This document shows, piece by piece, positions 6,225-13,550 of a DNA stretch of 16,213 bases. The stretch is from Rhodospirillaceae bacterium UBA4479. GTDB lineage: Bacteria > Pseudomonadota > Alphaproteobacteria > Rhodospirillales > Casp-alpha2. The notes under the pieces were generated by a model. The model saw nothing but the letters and a program-made list of their open reading frames with translations. It made no database searches and had not been told where the DNA came from. Within the stretch, counting starts at the first letter, position 1. Each line of letters opens with the position of its first letter. A program made the translations under genes and the position numbers. The DNA lies in contig DGNZ01000116.1 of assembly GCA_002389175.1 (NCBI GenBank), positions 1 to 16,213 of the forward strand, read 5' to 3'.

Positions 6225-6986
6225 ATGAGTAGTACAATAAGCGCAATATATCGACATCCCGTTAAGGGCCTTACCCCTGAAAAGCGATCAGAGGTAGAGT
6301 TAAGTCCTGGTCAGGCCATCCCCAATGACAGGCGCTTTGCCCTCGCACTTGGCTCAACCCAGGTCGACGGCACGGTTTCCGAATGGATGGCAAAATCTAA
6401 TTATCTCATGTTGATGAGGGATGAACGCCTTGCCCAACTTCAGACCGAATTCGATGATGAAACCCAAACGCTGACGGTTTTACGGGGCGGCAGACAAGTC
6501 GCCCGTGGCGCTCTGACCCAAAAAATTGGCCGCACGATGATTGAAGATTTCTTTCAGGCCTTCATGAAAGAAGAATCACGTGGTCGACCAAAATTGATCG
6601 AAGCCGCCGAAGGCCATGTGCTTTCTGATCATGACAGCCCCGTTATTTCCATGATCAATCTCGCATCATTGCAAGATATGGCGCGGGTTCTGGGATCAGC
6701 ACCAGATGCCAGGCGTTTTCGTGGAAATTTCTTGATCGAAGGAATGGAGCCTTGGGCCGAATTCGATCTATGCGGCATGCAGGTCAAGGTTGGCGATACC
6801 ATCCTCGAAGTTACCGAACGCATTGACCGCTGCGGTGCAACGAACGTTGATCCGGATACTGCAGAACGTGATCTGAATATTCCAAAAGCATTAATGCGCG
6901 GATATGGCCACATTGAATGTGGCGTGTTCGCCCGCGTTATCGAGGGTGGCACTGTGCGCGAGGGCGATACGATAACGCCCGTTTAA
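6225..6986 (+). CDS. MOSC-domain protein (YcbX/mARC-like)
   Basis: This 253-residue protein has the two-part layout of the YcbX/mARC group. The N-terminal beta-barrel domain opens with ISAIYRHPVKGLTPE (residues 5-19) and contains GQAIPNDRRFAL (29-40). The MOSC domain spans about 110-253, with RRFRGNFLIEG (163-173), the conserved cysteine in RIDRCGATNVDPDTAERD (Cys203), and CGVFARVIEGG near the end. In the characterised relatives this cysteine binds the molybdenum cofactor and the protein reduces N-hydroxylated compounds with electron-transfer partners. Whether this one does so is inference. No ferredoxin domain is fused. The frame is open to a GTG at 6213; I chose the ATG at 6225 because it starts right before the domain, though no clear ribosome binding site helps. 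It converges on the DUF4167 gene with a gap of 5 bp. Confidence 0.85.
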   Translation: MSSTISAIYRHPVKGLTPEKRSEVELSPGQAIPNDRRFALALGSTQVDGTVSEWMAKSNYLMLMRDERLAQLQTEFDDETQTLTVLRGGRQVARGALTQKIGRTMIEDFFQAFMKEESRGRPKLIEAAEGHVLSDHDSPVISMINLASLQDMARVLGSAPDARRFRGNFLIEGMEPWAEFDLCGMQVKVGDTILEVTERIDRCGATNVDPDTAERDLNIPKALMRGYGHIECGVFARVIEGGTVREGDTITPV

Positions 6987-6991
6987 CGCAT

Positions 6992-7642
6992 TCAGTCGCC
7001 AGCTTGTGGCTGTTCAACCGGTTCGGCAACAACTGCAGTTTTACGTGGACGAAGTGCTCTAGGTTTCTTCGGTGCAACCGCAACTTCTTCTGGGACTGCA
7101 TCGTTAGCTGGCACGTCAGACGCATCAACTTTCGAAGATTCTTCAGACACCGTTTCGGCTGATGTTATTTCAACTGTCTTCACGTCTTCAGGAGCATTCG
7201 CCGCGCTGTCATCCGATTGTGGCTGCGCGTCTTGATTATCACCCGATTCTGTATTGGCCTGCCCATCATCACGGTTATTTCGTCCATGACGGTTACGATT
7301 CCCATCACGGTTTTGATTTCCGTCACGGTTCTGCCCATCGCGGTTCTGATTGGCTTCGCGCTCTTTATTTTCGCGTTCTTTGTTTTCAGCGTCCGCGTTC
7401 ATAACCCGATAATAGTGCTCGGCATACTGTAAGTAGCTTTCAGCCAAGACACGATCACCAGATGAGAATGCATCGCGCGCAAGCGATTGATACTTCTCTA
7501 AAACCTGTTGGGCCGTGCCGCGCACTTTTACTTCAGGGCCATTGCTCTCAAAGGAGTTGCCCCGTTGGTTCGGGTAACGACGGTTACTGTTATTGTTGTT
7601 TCCGCGCGACCGTTGTCGTCTATTATTTTGTCCGTGTTTCAT
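6992..7642 (-). CDS. DUF4167 family protein, alphaproteobacterial
   Basis: This protein has 216 residues. The N-terminus (1-30) is full of Asn, Arg and Gly (MKHGQNNRRQRSRGNN). Then comes the family core FESNGPEVKVRGTAQQVLEKYQSLARDAFSSGDRV and LAESYLQYAEHYYRV (31-80), predicted helical and diagnostic for DUF4167. After this is an NRDG-type repeat (about 98-127), an acidic, low-complexity stretch (128-185), and a basic tail with PKKPRALRPRK (191-201). Function is unknown. The Arg/Gly-rich start and basic tail suggest binding to RNA or DNA, which is inference. A TTG at 7651 is in frame, but the ATG at 7642 matches family starts. It sits downstream of prfA-prmC, as is usual in this class, after a 162-nt gap that may hold its own promoter. 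Confidence 0.9.
   Translation of the reverse strand: MKHGQNNRRQRSRGNNNNSNRRYPNQRGNSFESNGPEVKVRGTAQQVLEKYQSLARDAFSSGDRVLAESYLQYAEHYYRVMNADAENKERENKEREANQNRDGQNRDGNQNRDGNRNRHGRNNRDDGQANTESGDNQDAQPQSDDSAANAPEDVKTVEITSAETVSEESSKVDASDVPANDAVPEEVAVAPKKPRALRPRKTAVVAEPVEQPQAGD
7264..7351 (-). repeat. In-frame tandem repeat encoding NRDG units
   Basis: The DUF4167 gene carries four to five degenerate copies of a 15-18 bp unit with the shared core CACGGTT-like sequence on the plus strand, encoding NRDGQ, NRDGN, NRDGN and NRHGR. Spacing stays in frame, so the copy number can change without breaking the gene. Such units vary easily by slippage. The encoded segment is hydrophilic and likely disordered. 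Confidence 0.7.
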
Positions 7643-7804
7643 AACTCTCAACGCTCTTAAATGATTGCGTAAGAACCCACGACTCGCTGACTACGGATAC
7701 CGGTAAGCACCAACTTCCGAGAACTAGAGCGATGAACGCAGATTTGGGATTTTGTACGCCCTATGAGCGTCCCCCCTGACCCCGAAGAGCCAATATTAAT
7801 CACG
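7643..7804. other. 162-bp gap between prmC and DUF4167
   Basis: This is the only sizeable break in the minus-strand gene train. It contains a short hairpin that on the minus strand reads ACGCTC-ATA-GGGCGT (6 bp with one G-U pair) and the palindrome TACCGGTA (7698-7705). No U-tract and no convincing promoter boxes are visible, so whether DUF4167 is transcribed separately is open. A minus-strand open frame crosses it (7657-7905) but overlaps the prmC end and resembles nothing. Confidence 0.4.
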
Positions 7805-8677
7805 TTACCGTTTACCCCCTGTAATTCCAACACCTTTTTTGTGGAACATAAGCCCACGGATAATCCCACCAATGTCTGCCCGTGCCTGGACCAAGTCAAA
7901 ACCATGGATTAACGCAATTCCACACACGTCATCCCGTTGCCCGATGCCAATTTCTACAACGACTTTTCCATCCGCTGCTAATACTTGGCTAATCGCCGAA
8001 AAAATGGCGCGATACATGTCTAAGCCATCATCCCCACCATCAAGTGCCGTCATCGGCTCAAATGCTCGGACATCTTTGTCGAGACCATCAATATCGCGTG
8101 TTGGAATGTAAGGCGGGTTCGATACGATTAGATCAAACGTATTAACCTGACCTTTGGTCCAATTCCCCTGAAGAAAATCGCTTCGATCAAAAAGCTCCAC
8201 GCGCTTTGCGTTTTCGGCCGCTACGGCAATTGCATCCGCTGAGATGTCCACACCCACGCCAGTAGCCATTTTGAATTCTGACAACAAAGCTAACAACAGA
8301 CATCCGCTCCCCGTCCCCAAATCTAAAATTCGACCAGGGGGGCAATCTGAATAATGCTCTAAAACCAATTCGATAAGGGTTTCGCTATCAGGTCGGGGGA
8401 TCAATGTCGCCGGACTTACCATTAACGGCAAACTCCAAAATTCACGCTCCCCTAAAATGTACGCAACCGGTTCGCCATTCGCTCGACGTGAGAGCAACTC
8501 AGATATTCGGTCTAGATTTGATTGCGAAATTATTTCATCGACTGAATTAAAAATTTGTGTCGATGTTTTTTGCAGCGCCGCACCAATCAATAATCGCGCC
8601 TCTCGTCGAGGATCATCTACATTGGCAGACTCCAAGTTCGAAGTCGCCTCAGCAATCGCCTTCGCGATTGTCGTCAT
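7805..8677 (-). CDS. prmC: PrmC, release factor glutamine methyltransferase
   Basis: PrmC (HemK) uses S-adenosylmethionine to methylate the glutamine of the GGQ motif in release factors RF1 and RF2. The 290-residue protein has the helical N-terminal domain (about 1-90), the family segment REFWSLPLMVSPATLIPRPDSE, the SAM-binding loop LDLGTGSGCLLLAL, and the catalytic SNPPYIP motif that holds the substrate glutamine. The C-terminal strand region ends with GLMFHKK. Its ATG overlaps the prfA stop in an ATGA (8674-8677), so it is translationally coupled to its own substrate's gene. The upstream gene is RF1, in which the target GGQ is intact. Length is slightly above the usual 275-285, with a short extra tail. 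Confidence 0.96.
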   Translation of the reverse strand: MTTIAKAIAEATSNLESANVDDPRREARLLIGAALQKTSTQIFNSVDEIISQSNLDRISELLSRRANGEPVAYILGEREFWSLPLMVSPATLIPRPDSETLIELVLEHYSDCPPGRILDLGTGSGCLLLALLSEFKMATGVGVDISADAIAVAAENAKRVELFDRSDFLQGNWTKGQVNTFDLIVSNPPYIPTRDIDGLDKDVRAFEPMTALDGGDDGLDMYRAIFSAISQVLAADGKVVVEIGIGQRDDVCGIALIHGFDLVQARADIGGIIRGLMFHKKGVGITGGKR

Positions 8678-9744
8678 TCCATGGCAGCCAGTTGGCGGGC
8701 GTTTTCTTCGGTCATCAGTGCATCAATCACATCGGACATGTCACCCTCTAAAAAATTGTCCAGATTATGCAATGTGAGGCCAATGCGATGGTCTGTTATT
8801 CGCCGCTCGGGAAAATTATACGTCCGAATACGTTCAGAACGATCACCCGATCCAACTTGGTCTTTGCGGTTTTGAGCTCGCTCGGTGGCTTGTCTTTCAC
8901 GTTCTGCGTCATACATCCGGGCGCGAAGAATTTTCATCGCCTTGGCACGGTTCTTATGCTGGGACTTTTCATCCTGCTGCGTGACCACAATCCCAGTCGG
9001 AATATGAGTGATACGCACAGCACTATCGGTTGTATTGACATGCTGACCGCCAGCCCCCTGTGCACGATAAGTATCGATACGCAGATCTTTGTCTTCGATG
9101 TTCACATCGACTTCTTCGGCTTCAGGCATAACGGCAACGGTCGCGGCGGACGTATGGATGCGGCCACCTGATTCCGTCACGGGCACACGTTGAACGCGAT
9201 GCACACCACTTTCAAATTTCAGATGACGGAAAACATCTTTACCAGAAATCTCGGCAACGGCTTCTTTGGTGCCGCCAATCCCGGTTTCCTGCATATCCAT
9301 GATCTCAAATTTCCAACCCATCCGGTCTGAATATCGCTGATACATCCGGAACAAATCAGCTGCAAAAAGCCCCGCCTCATCGCCACCTGTCCCCGCCCGG
9401 ACTTCTAGAAGGGCATTTCGACCGTCAGCTTCGTCCTTTGGCAGCATCTGAAGTTTGACTTCGGATTCCAGCGCTGGAATGCGCTCTTTCAGTTCCTCGA
9501 GCTCCATCTCCGCCAACGTTTTCATCTCGGGATCCGTTTCTGGATCAGCCATCATCGACAAAATGCCATCCAATTCTGATAGAGCCGCCTGATATGCTTC
9601 GATAGACTTCACGATCGGCGTCAGATCAGAATATTCCTTAGACAATTCCGCATAGCTATCACCGGCAAGCGAGCCATCGGACATCATGTGCGTCAATTCC
9701 TCAAAGCGGTCAGTCACCCGCGATAAATGCTCATCCATGCTCAC
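8674..9744 (-). CDS. prfA: Peptide chain release factor 1 (RF1)
   Basis: RF1 reads UAA and UAG stop codons and triggers release of the finished protein. The 356-residue sequence has the two defining motifs: the stop-codon reading tripeptide PVT (188-190, in VHRVQRVPVTESGGRIHTSA), which marks RF1 rather than RF2 (SPF), and the catalytic GGQ at 232-234 (QGAGGQHVNTTDSAVR). The start is either GTG at 9744, overlapping the hemA stop as GTGA, or ATG at 9738. GGAG lies 10 nt before the GTG and 16 nt before the ATG, so I chose the GTG. This ribosome binding site is inside the last hemA codons, implying coupling between the two genes. prmC follows with a 4-nt overlap. Confidence 0.97.
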   Translation of the reverse strand: MSMDEHLSRVTDRFEELTHMMSDGSLAGDSYAELSKEYSDLTPIVKSIEAYQAALSELDGILSMMADPETDPEMKTLAEMELEELKERIPALESEVKLQMLPKDEADGRNALLEVRAGTGGDEAGLFAADLFRMYQRYSDRMGWKFEIMDMQETGIGGTKEAVAEISGKDVFRHLKFESGVHRVQRVPVTESGGRIHTSAATVAVMPEAEEVDVNIEDKDLRIDTYRAQGAGGQHVNTTDSAVRITHIPTGIVVTQQDEKSQHKNRAKAMKILRARMYDAERERQATERAQNRKDQVGSGDRSERIRTYNFPERRITDHRIGLTLHNLDNFLEGDMSDVIDALMTEENARQLAAME

Positions 9745-11015
9745 GGCTTGTTTTCTCCGTCATTGTTGAGACCGAAAAGTGTCTCAATCATCTGTTCAAT
9801 TGATTCTATATTTCCATCGTCCGCTGCGATCTCGCGCAGCCGCTCGCTCGGCGTATGTAATAATTTCTGCATTAACAAATGTGTGGCTTTCTCAGCATCC
9901 GCCCCCGCCTCGGCCAATGCCTCTTCACGAAGTGTGGCCACATGTTCTCTTAACGAAACCAATGTCGGTACAGCGGTGCGTTCTCGCTTGCCACGGAGGT
10001 AAGCATTTACTTCTGCCTCAACGATGGCTTCTGCACTCGCAGCCTGCGACTCGCGACTCTGTAGGCCTTCCATCGCCAAGCGTTCTAAATCCCCCAAATC
10101 ATAGAGGAATGCATCATCTAAACGATCGACGGCTGGCTCTACATCACTCGGCAAACCAGCATCAACGATGAATTGCGGGCGATACCGCCGTGCTTTCAAT
10201 GCGATACGGATCATATCCGCGCTTAGGTGTTTTTCGCGTCCCCCGACTGCCGCGATGACAACGTCTGCATGTATCAATGCATCTGACAATTGCTCGAGTG
10301 CGACATGCGGCACGTCCATCCGGCTGGCTAAATCCTTTGCCGAACGCCCACCTGCATCAGCAACCGACATATTTGTAATACCAGCGCGCATCATTTCACG
10401 GGCAATTACTTCACCCATATCACCACTGCCCAATGTCAAAGCCTGCACACGACTTAGATCTCCATGCACGTCTCGGGTAATCCCAATCGCAACAGAGGCT
10501 ATTGATACAGGTCGTTCTCCAATCGCTGTTTCTGTGCGCACACGTTTCGCAACGGAATAGGACGCCTGGAACAAGTTATCCAAATGCCCATCGACCATCT
10601 GGCTATCACGGGCCATACGATGGCATGCTTTTAACTGGCCCAAGACCTGCGGTTCTCCGACGACAACACTATCCAATGACGATGCCACACGGAACAAATG
10701 CTTAACCGCCGACTGATCAGCATGCACATAAAGTGCACCATCAAGTTCTGCGATTTCGATATCAGCATGCTGCGCAAGTGACGTCTGAATAGCTTTCGTT
10801 GCAGCTTCTAGGTCATTCGACATGGTTGCGACATCGATCCGATCACAGGTCGACATCACCGTTGCCTGTTCCAAACCGTTTGATTTCAGCATTTCCAAAA
10901 ACTTGGGGACATCGGAGTCTTCGACGAAAAGTCGGTCGCGCAGCGTCAAATTGCCGGTTGTATGATTTGTTCCGACAATGAGGGGGCGTAGTGATTTTTG
11001 AGACGAGGCTGTCAC
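9741..11015 (-). CDS. hemA: Glutamyl-tRNA reductase (C5 haem pathway)
   Basis: This enzyme reduces the glutamyl group of Glu-tRNA(Glu) to glutamate-1-semialdehyde with NADPH, the first step of the C5 route to 5-aminolevulinate and haem. The 424 residues show the family order: GTNHTT (15-20), the catalytic cysteine in STCDRID (Cys57), HLFRVASSLDSVVVGEPQVLGQLK (106-129), RVRTETAIGERPVSIASVAI (158-177), the NADPH-binding LGSGDMGE (195-202), the linker LYDLGDLERLA, and a C-terminal dimerisation helix region with LLHTPSERLR. Several signatures are altered: STCNRTE-type to STCDRID, and the usual DIAVPRDIEP to DAGLPSDVEP. The start is GTG at 11015, 5 nt after hisS, with a poor ribosome binding site, so it probably depends on coupling. 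The hemA-prfA-prmC order is that of E. coli. Most alphaproteobacteria use 5-aminolevulinate synthase instead, so its presence here is notable. Confidence 0.9.
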   Translation of the reverse strand: MTASSQKSLRPLIVGTNHTTGNLTLRDRLFVEDSDVPKFLEMLKSNGLEQATVMSTCDRIDVATMSNDLEAATKAIQTSLAQHADIEIAELDGALYVHADQSAVKHLFRVASSLDSVVVGEPQVLGQLKACHRMARDSQMVDGHLDNLFQASYSVAKRVRTETAIGERPVSIASVAIGITRDVHGDLSRVQALTLGSGDMGEVIAREMMRAGITNMSVADAGGRSAKDLASRMDVPHVALEQLSDALIHADVVIAAVGGREKHLSADMIRIALKARRYRPQFIVDAGLPSDVEPAVDRLDDAFLYDLGDLERLAMEGLQSRESQAASAEAIVEAEVNAYLRGKRERTAVPTLVSLREHVATLREEALAEAGADAEKATHLLMQKLLHTPSERLREIAADDGNIESIEQMIETLFGLNNDGENKP

Positions 11016-11020
11016 GACAG

Positions 11021-12265
11021 CTAACGATATTGGGTGAGGTGCTCCCCGAGATTTTGCAACGGCACCTCGGCCTGCTCCCCACTCGACATATTACGTACCG
11101 TCGCCGCATCACGGGCCAGTTCATCATCACCGATGATGACCGCAGCAACGGCCCCAACTTTATCAGCACGCTTCATGCGTTTGCCCATATTTCCAGAATA
11201 ACCAAGATCAACATTATACCCGGCATTTCTAAGATCTTGAGCAATTATCATTGCTTTGCGCGCCGCCTCAGCTCCCATCGGGATCATCGCGATCGGATGA
11301 ACCGCGGCGGCAATATCGCCGACCATCATGGCCAAACGCTCTACGCCTGCTGCCCAACCGATTCCCGGAGTCGGACGGCCACCCATTTGCTCCATCAGGC
11401 CGTCGTACCTGCCACCCGCCAATACGGCACCCTGTGAACCCAATGTATCGGTCACAAATTCAAATGCAGTATGCGAATAATAATCGAGGCCACGAACCAA
11501 GCGCGGATTAAACGTCGATGCGACGCCAATGTCTTCCAATCCATTTTGCACGGTTTCAAAGAACTCTCGGGAATGATCGTTTAAATGTTCGTGGAGTAAT
11601 GGTGCATCTACCATTACGGCGCGGTCACCCTCGTCCTTTGAATCGAAAATACGCAGGGGATTTTTCTCAAGCCGCGTCAAACTTTCTTCGGAAAGCTTGT
11701 CTTTGTGACCCTCAAGGTAGGCCACCAAGGTATCGCGATACGCCAACCGACTTTCTGGATCACCCAACGAATTAATCTGCAACACCACATCATCGGCAAT
11801 GCCAAGTTCGCGCAGCAAATGCGCACCGACGGCAATCACTTCGATATCAGCCTGCGGTCCAGGGACCCCTAGAATTTCTACATCAACTTGGTGAAACTGC
11901 CGTAAGCGGCCTTTTTGCGGCCGCTCGTATCTGAATACGGGTCCCCGCGCGAACAACTTAACGGGCACAGATTGTTGCAATCCATTCGACATAAATGCCC
12001 GCGCCAAACCCGCCGTGAATTCTGGTCGAAGTGTGATGCTATCCCCACCGCGATCATCAAAGGTATACATTTCCTTTGTGACGACATCCGATGTTTCACC
12101 CAATGTGCGCTGAAATACTTCGGTGAATTCAAAAATCGGCGGGGTGGCTTCTTCAAAACCGTAACGGAGAGCTATTTCAGCAGCCGTATCCTGAACATGC
12201 CGTTGGGCACGGAAATCAGCGGGCAAAAGATCATGGGTGCCGCGTACCGGCTGTAATGAGGCCAT
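11021..12265 (-). CDS. hisS: Histidyl-tRNA synthetase
   Basis: This class II synthetase charges tRNA(His). The 414-residue protein has the N-terminal LQPVRGTHDLLP (4-15), motif 1 around GFEEATPPIFE, motif 2 FRYERPQKGRLRQFHQVDVE (111-130), the histidine-specific LVRGLDYYSHTAFEF (256-270), and motif 3 GIGWAAGVERLAM (301-313). The anticodon-binding domain occupies about 325-414. Motif 2 is the ordinary bacterial form, not the divergent type described in some alphaproteobacteria whose tRNA(His) lacks the extra G at position -1. This suggests a normal tRNA(His) here. The ATG at 12265 follows ispG by 18 nt. hemA follows after 5 nt. Confidence 0.97.
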   Translation of the reverse strand: MASLQPVRGTHDLLPADFRAQRHVQDTAAEIALRYGFEEATPPIFEFTEVFQRTLGETSDVVTKEMYTFDDRGGDSITLRPEFTAGLARAFMSNGLQQSVPVKLFARGPVFRYERPQKGRLRQFHQVDVEILGVPGPQADIEVIAVGAHLLRELGIADDVVLQINSLGDPESRLAYRDTLVAYLEGHKDKLSEESLTRLEKNPLRIFDSKDEGDRAVMVDAPLLHEHLNDHSREFFETVQNGLEDIGVASTFNPRLVRGLDYYSHTAFEFVTDTLGSQGAVLAGGRYDGLMEQMGGRPTPGIGWAAGVERLAMMVGDIAAAVHPIAMIPMGAEAARKAMIIAQDLRNAGYNVDLGYSGNMGKRMKRADKVGAVAAVIIGDDELARDAATVRNMSSGEQAEVPLQNLGEHLTQYR

Positions 12266-12283
12266 CGTGAAATATCCGTTCGA

Positions 12284-13534
12284 CTATTCGGCTGCGTCAG
12301 TTTTTTCAGCGCCCGCGCCGTAGCGGTTCTTCACATAATCTTCTACAATCGCCTGGAATTCCTGGGCGATGGCCGTGCCACGCAAGGTCATGCGTTTTTC
12401 GCCATCAATAAAGACCGGGGCAGATGGGGTCTCGCCCGTTCCTGGCAAAGAAATACCAATATCAGCATGTTTGCTCTCGCCGGGGCCGTTGACGATACAT
12501 CCCATCACAGCGACGTTCATTTCCTCGACGCCCGTATAATTCTCTCGCCATTCTGGCATCCGCTCTCGCAAATAAGTTTGGATACTGCCTGCCAGTTCTT
12601 GGAAGACCGTACTGGTGGTCCGACCACAACCGGGGCATGCCGTTACCAATGGCATGAACGAGCGAATGCCCATAGTTTGCAAAATCTGCTGTGCCACAAT
12701 GACTTCTTCGGTACGATCGCCGCCTGGTTCTGGCGTCAACGATACGCGGATCGTGTCTCCAATACCTTCTTGAAGTAGAATACTCAGCGCTGCCGTCGAT
12801 GCGACGATACCTTTTGATCCCATGCCCGCTTCGGTCAGTCCCAAGTGCAATGCATATTCACATTGCCGCGCGAGTGCACGATAAACACGGACCAGGCTTT
12901 GGACCTCTGATACTTTGCACGACAAAATGATTTTGTCAGCGGGCATGCCCAATGCACGAGCCCGTTCTGCACTTTTAAGCGCCGAGACAACCAACGCGTC
13001 TTCGGTAATTTCTGCCGCTGATTTTGGCGACGGTGATTGTGCGTTTTGATCCATCATATCGATGACCAAATCTTGATCCAGGCTGCCCCAATTCACGCCG
13101 ATACGAACTGGGCGATCATATTGCATGGCAACGTCGATCATGGTCGAAAATTGCGTGTCACGTTTTTCACGGAATCCGACGTTGCCAGGATTGATCCGAT
13201 ATTTATGCAATGCTTCAGCGCAGGCTGGGTTTTCTGTTAACAGGGTATGACCAATGTAGTGGAAATCACCAACCAGCGGCACATCACAGCCCATTTTGTC
13301 CAGGGCGTCGCGGATATGTGGTACGGCCTTCGCGGCTTCGTCACGGTCCACTGTAATTCGAACAATCTCGGATCCCGCAGCGGCCAAAGCAGCGACTTGC
13401 TGCGTGGTTCCTTGGATATCTGCAGTGTCCGTGTTCGTCATGGACTGCACAACAACCGGGCCATCGCCGATCACAATATCGCCTACCCGCACGGCAGTGG
13501 CTGGTCGACGAATGATAGGGGCCAAGATACTCAT
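12284..13534 (-). CDS. ispG: IspG, HMBPP synthase (MEP pathway)
   Basis: IspG converts methylerythritol cyclodiphosphate to HMBPP, the penultimate step of the MEP route to isoprenoids, with a [4Fe-4S] cluster. The 416-residue protein has the TIM-barrel opening VVVQSMTNTDTADIQGT (27-43), GDFHYIGHTLL (89-99), RINPGNVG (113-120), RIGVNWGSLD (144-153), and HLGLTEAGMGSKGIVAS (230-246). The cluster ligands are in CPGCGRT (Cys300, Cys303) and MGCIVNGPGE (Cys346, Glu353). The frame is open upstream to 13621, inside rodZ, but the ATG at 13534 gives the family's usual start and has a very strong GGAGGAG 5 nt before it. It lies 16 nt after rodZ and 18 nt before hisS, the same order as in E. coli. Confidence 0.97.
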   Translation of the reverse strand: MSILAPIIRRPATAVRVGDIVIGDGPVVVQSMTNTDTADIQGTTQQVAALAAAGSEIVRITVDRDEAAKAVPHIRDALDKMGCDVPLVGDFHYIGHTLLTENPACAEALHKYRINPGNVGFREKRDTQFSTMIDVAMQYDRPVRIGVNWGSLDQDLVIDMMDQNAQSPSPKSAAEITEDALVVSALKSAERARALGMPADKIILSCKVSEVQSLVRVYRALARQCEYALHLGLTEAGMGSKGIVASTAALSILLQEGIGDTIRVSLTPEPGGDRTEEVIVAQQILQTMGIRSFMPLVTACPGCGRTTSTVFQELAGSIQTYLRERMPEWRENYTGVEEMNVAVMGCIVNGPGESKHADIGISLPGTGETPSAPVFIDGEKRMTLRGTAIAQEFQAIVEDYVKNRYGAGAEKTDAAE

Positions 13535-13539
13535 AAATT

Positions 13540-13546
13540 CTCCTCC
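13540..13546 (-). promoter_or_regulatory. Strong ribosome binding site of ispG
   Basis: GGAGGAG on the minus strand lies 5 nt before the ATG at 13534 and is the closest match to the 16S rRNA tail in the window. It decides the start of ispG against the longer open frame that reaches to 13621. It lies in the 16-nt rodZ-ispG gap, so ispG can be translated well independently of rodZ. Confidence 0.85.
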
Positions 13547-13550
13547 GCCG

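Noticed and set aside
7657..7905. 82-codon minus-strand open frame between prmC and DUF4167
   Set aside because: It overlaps the conserved 3' end of prmC in another frame, has no recognisable ribosome site and no family resemblance.
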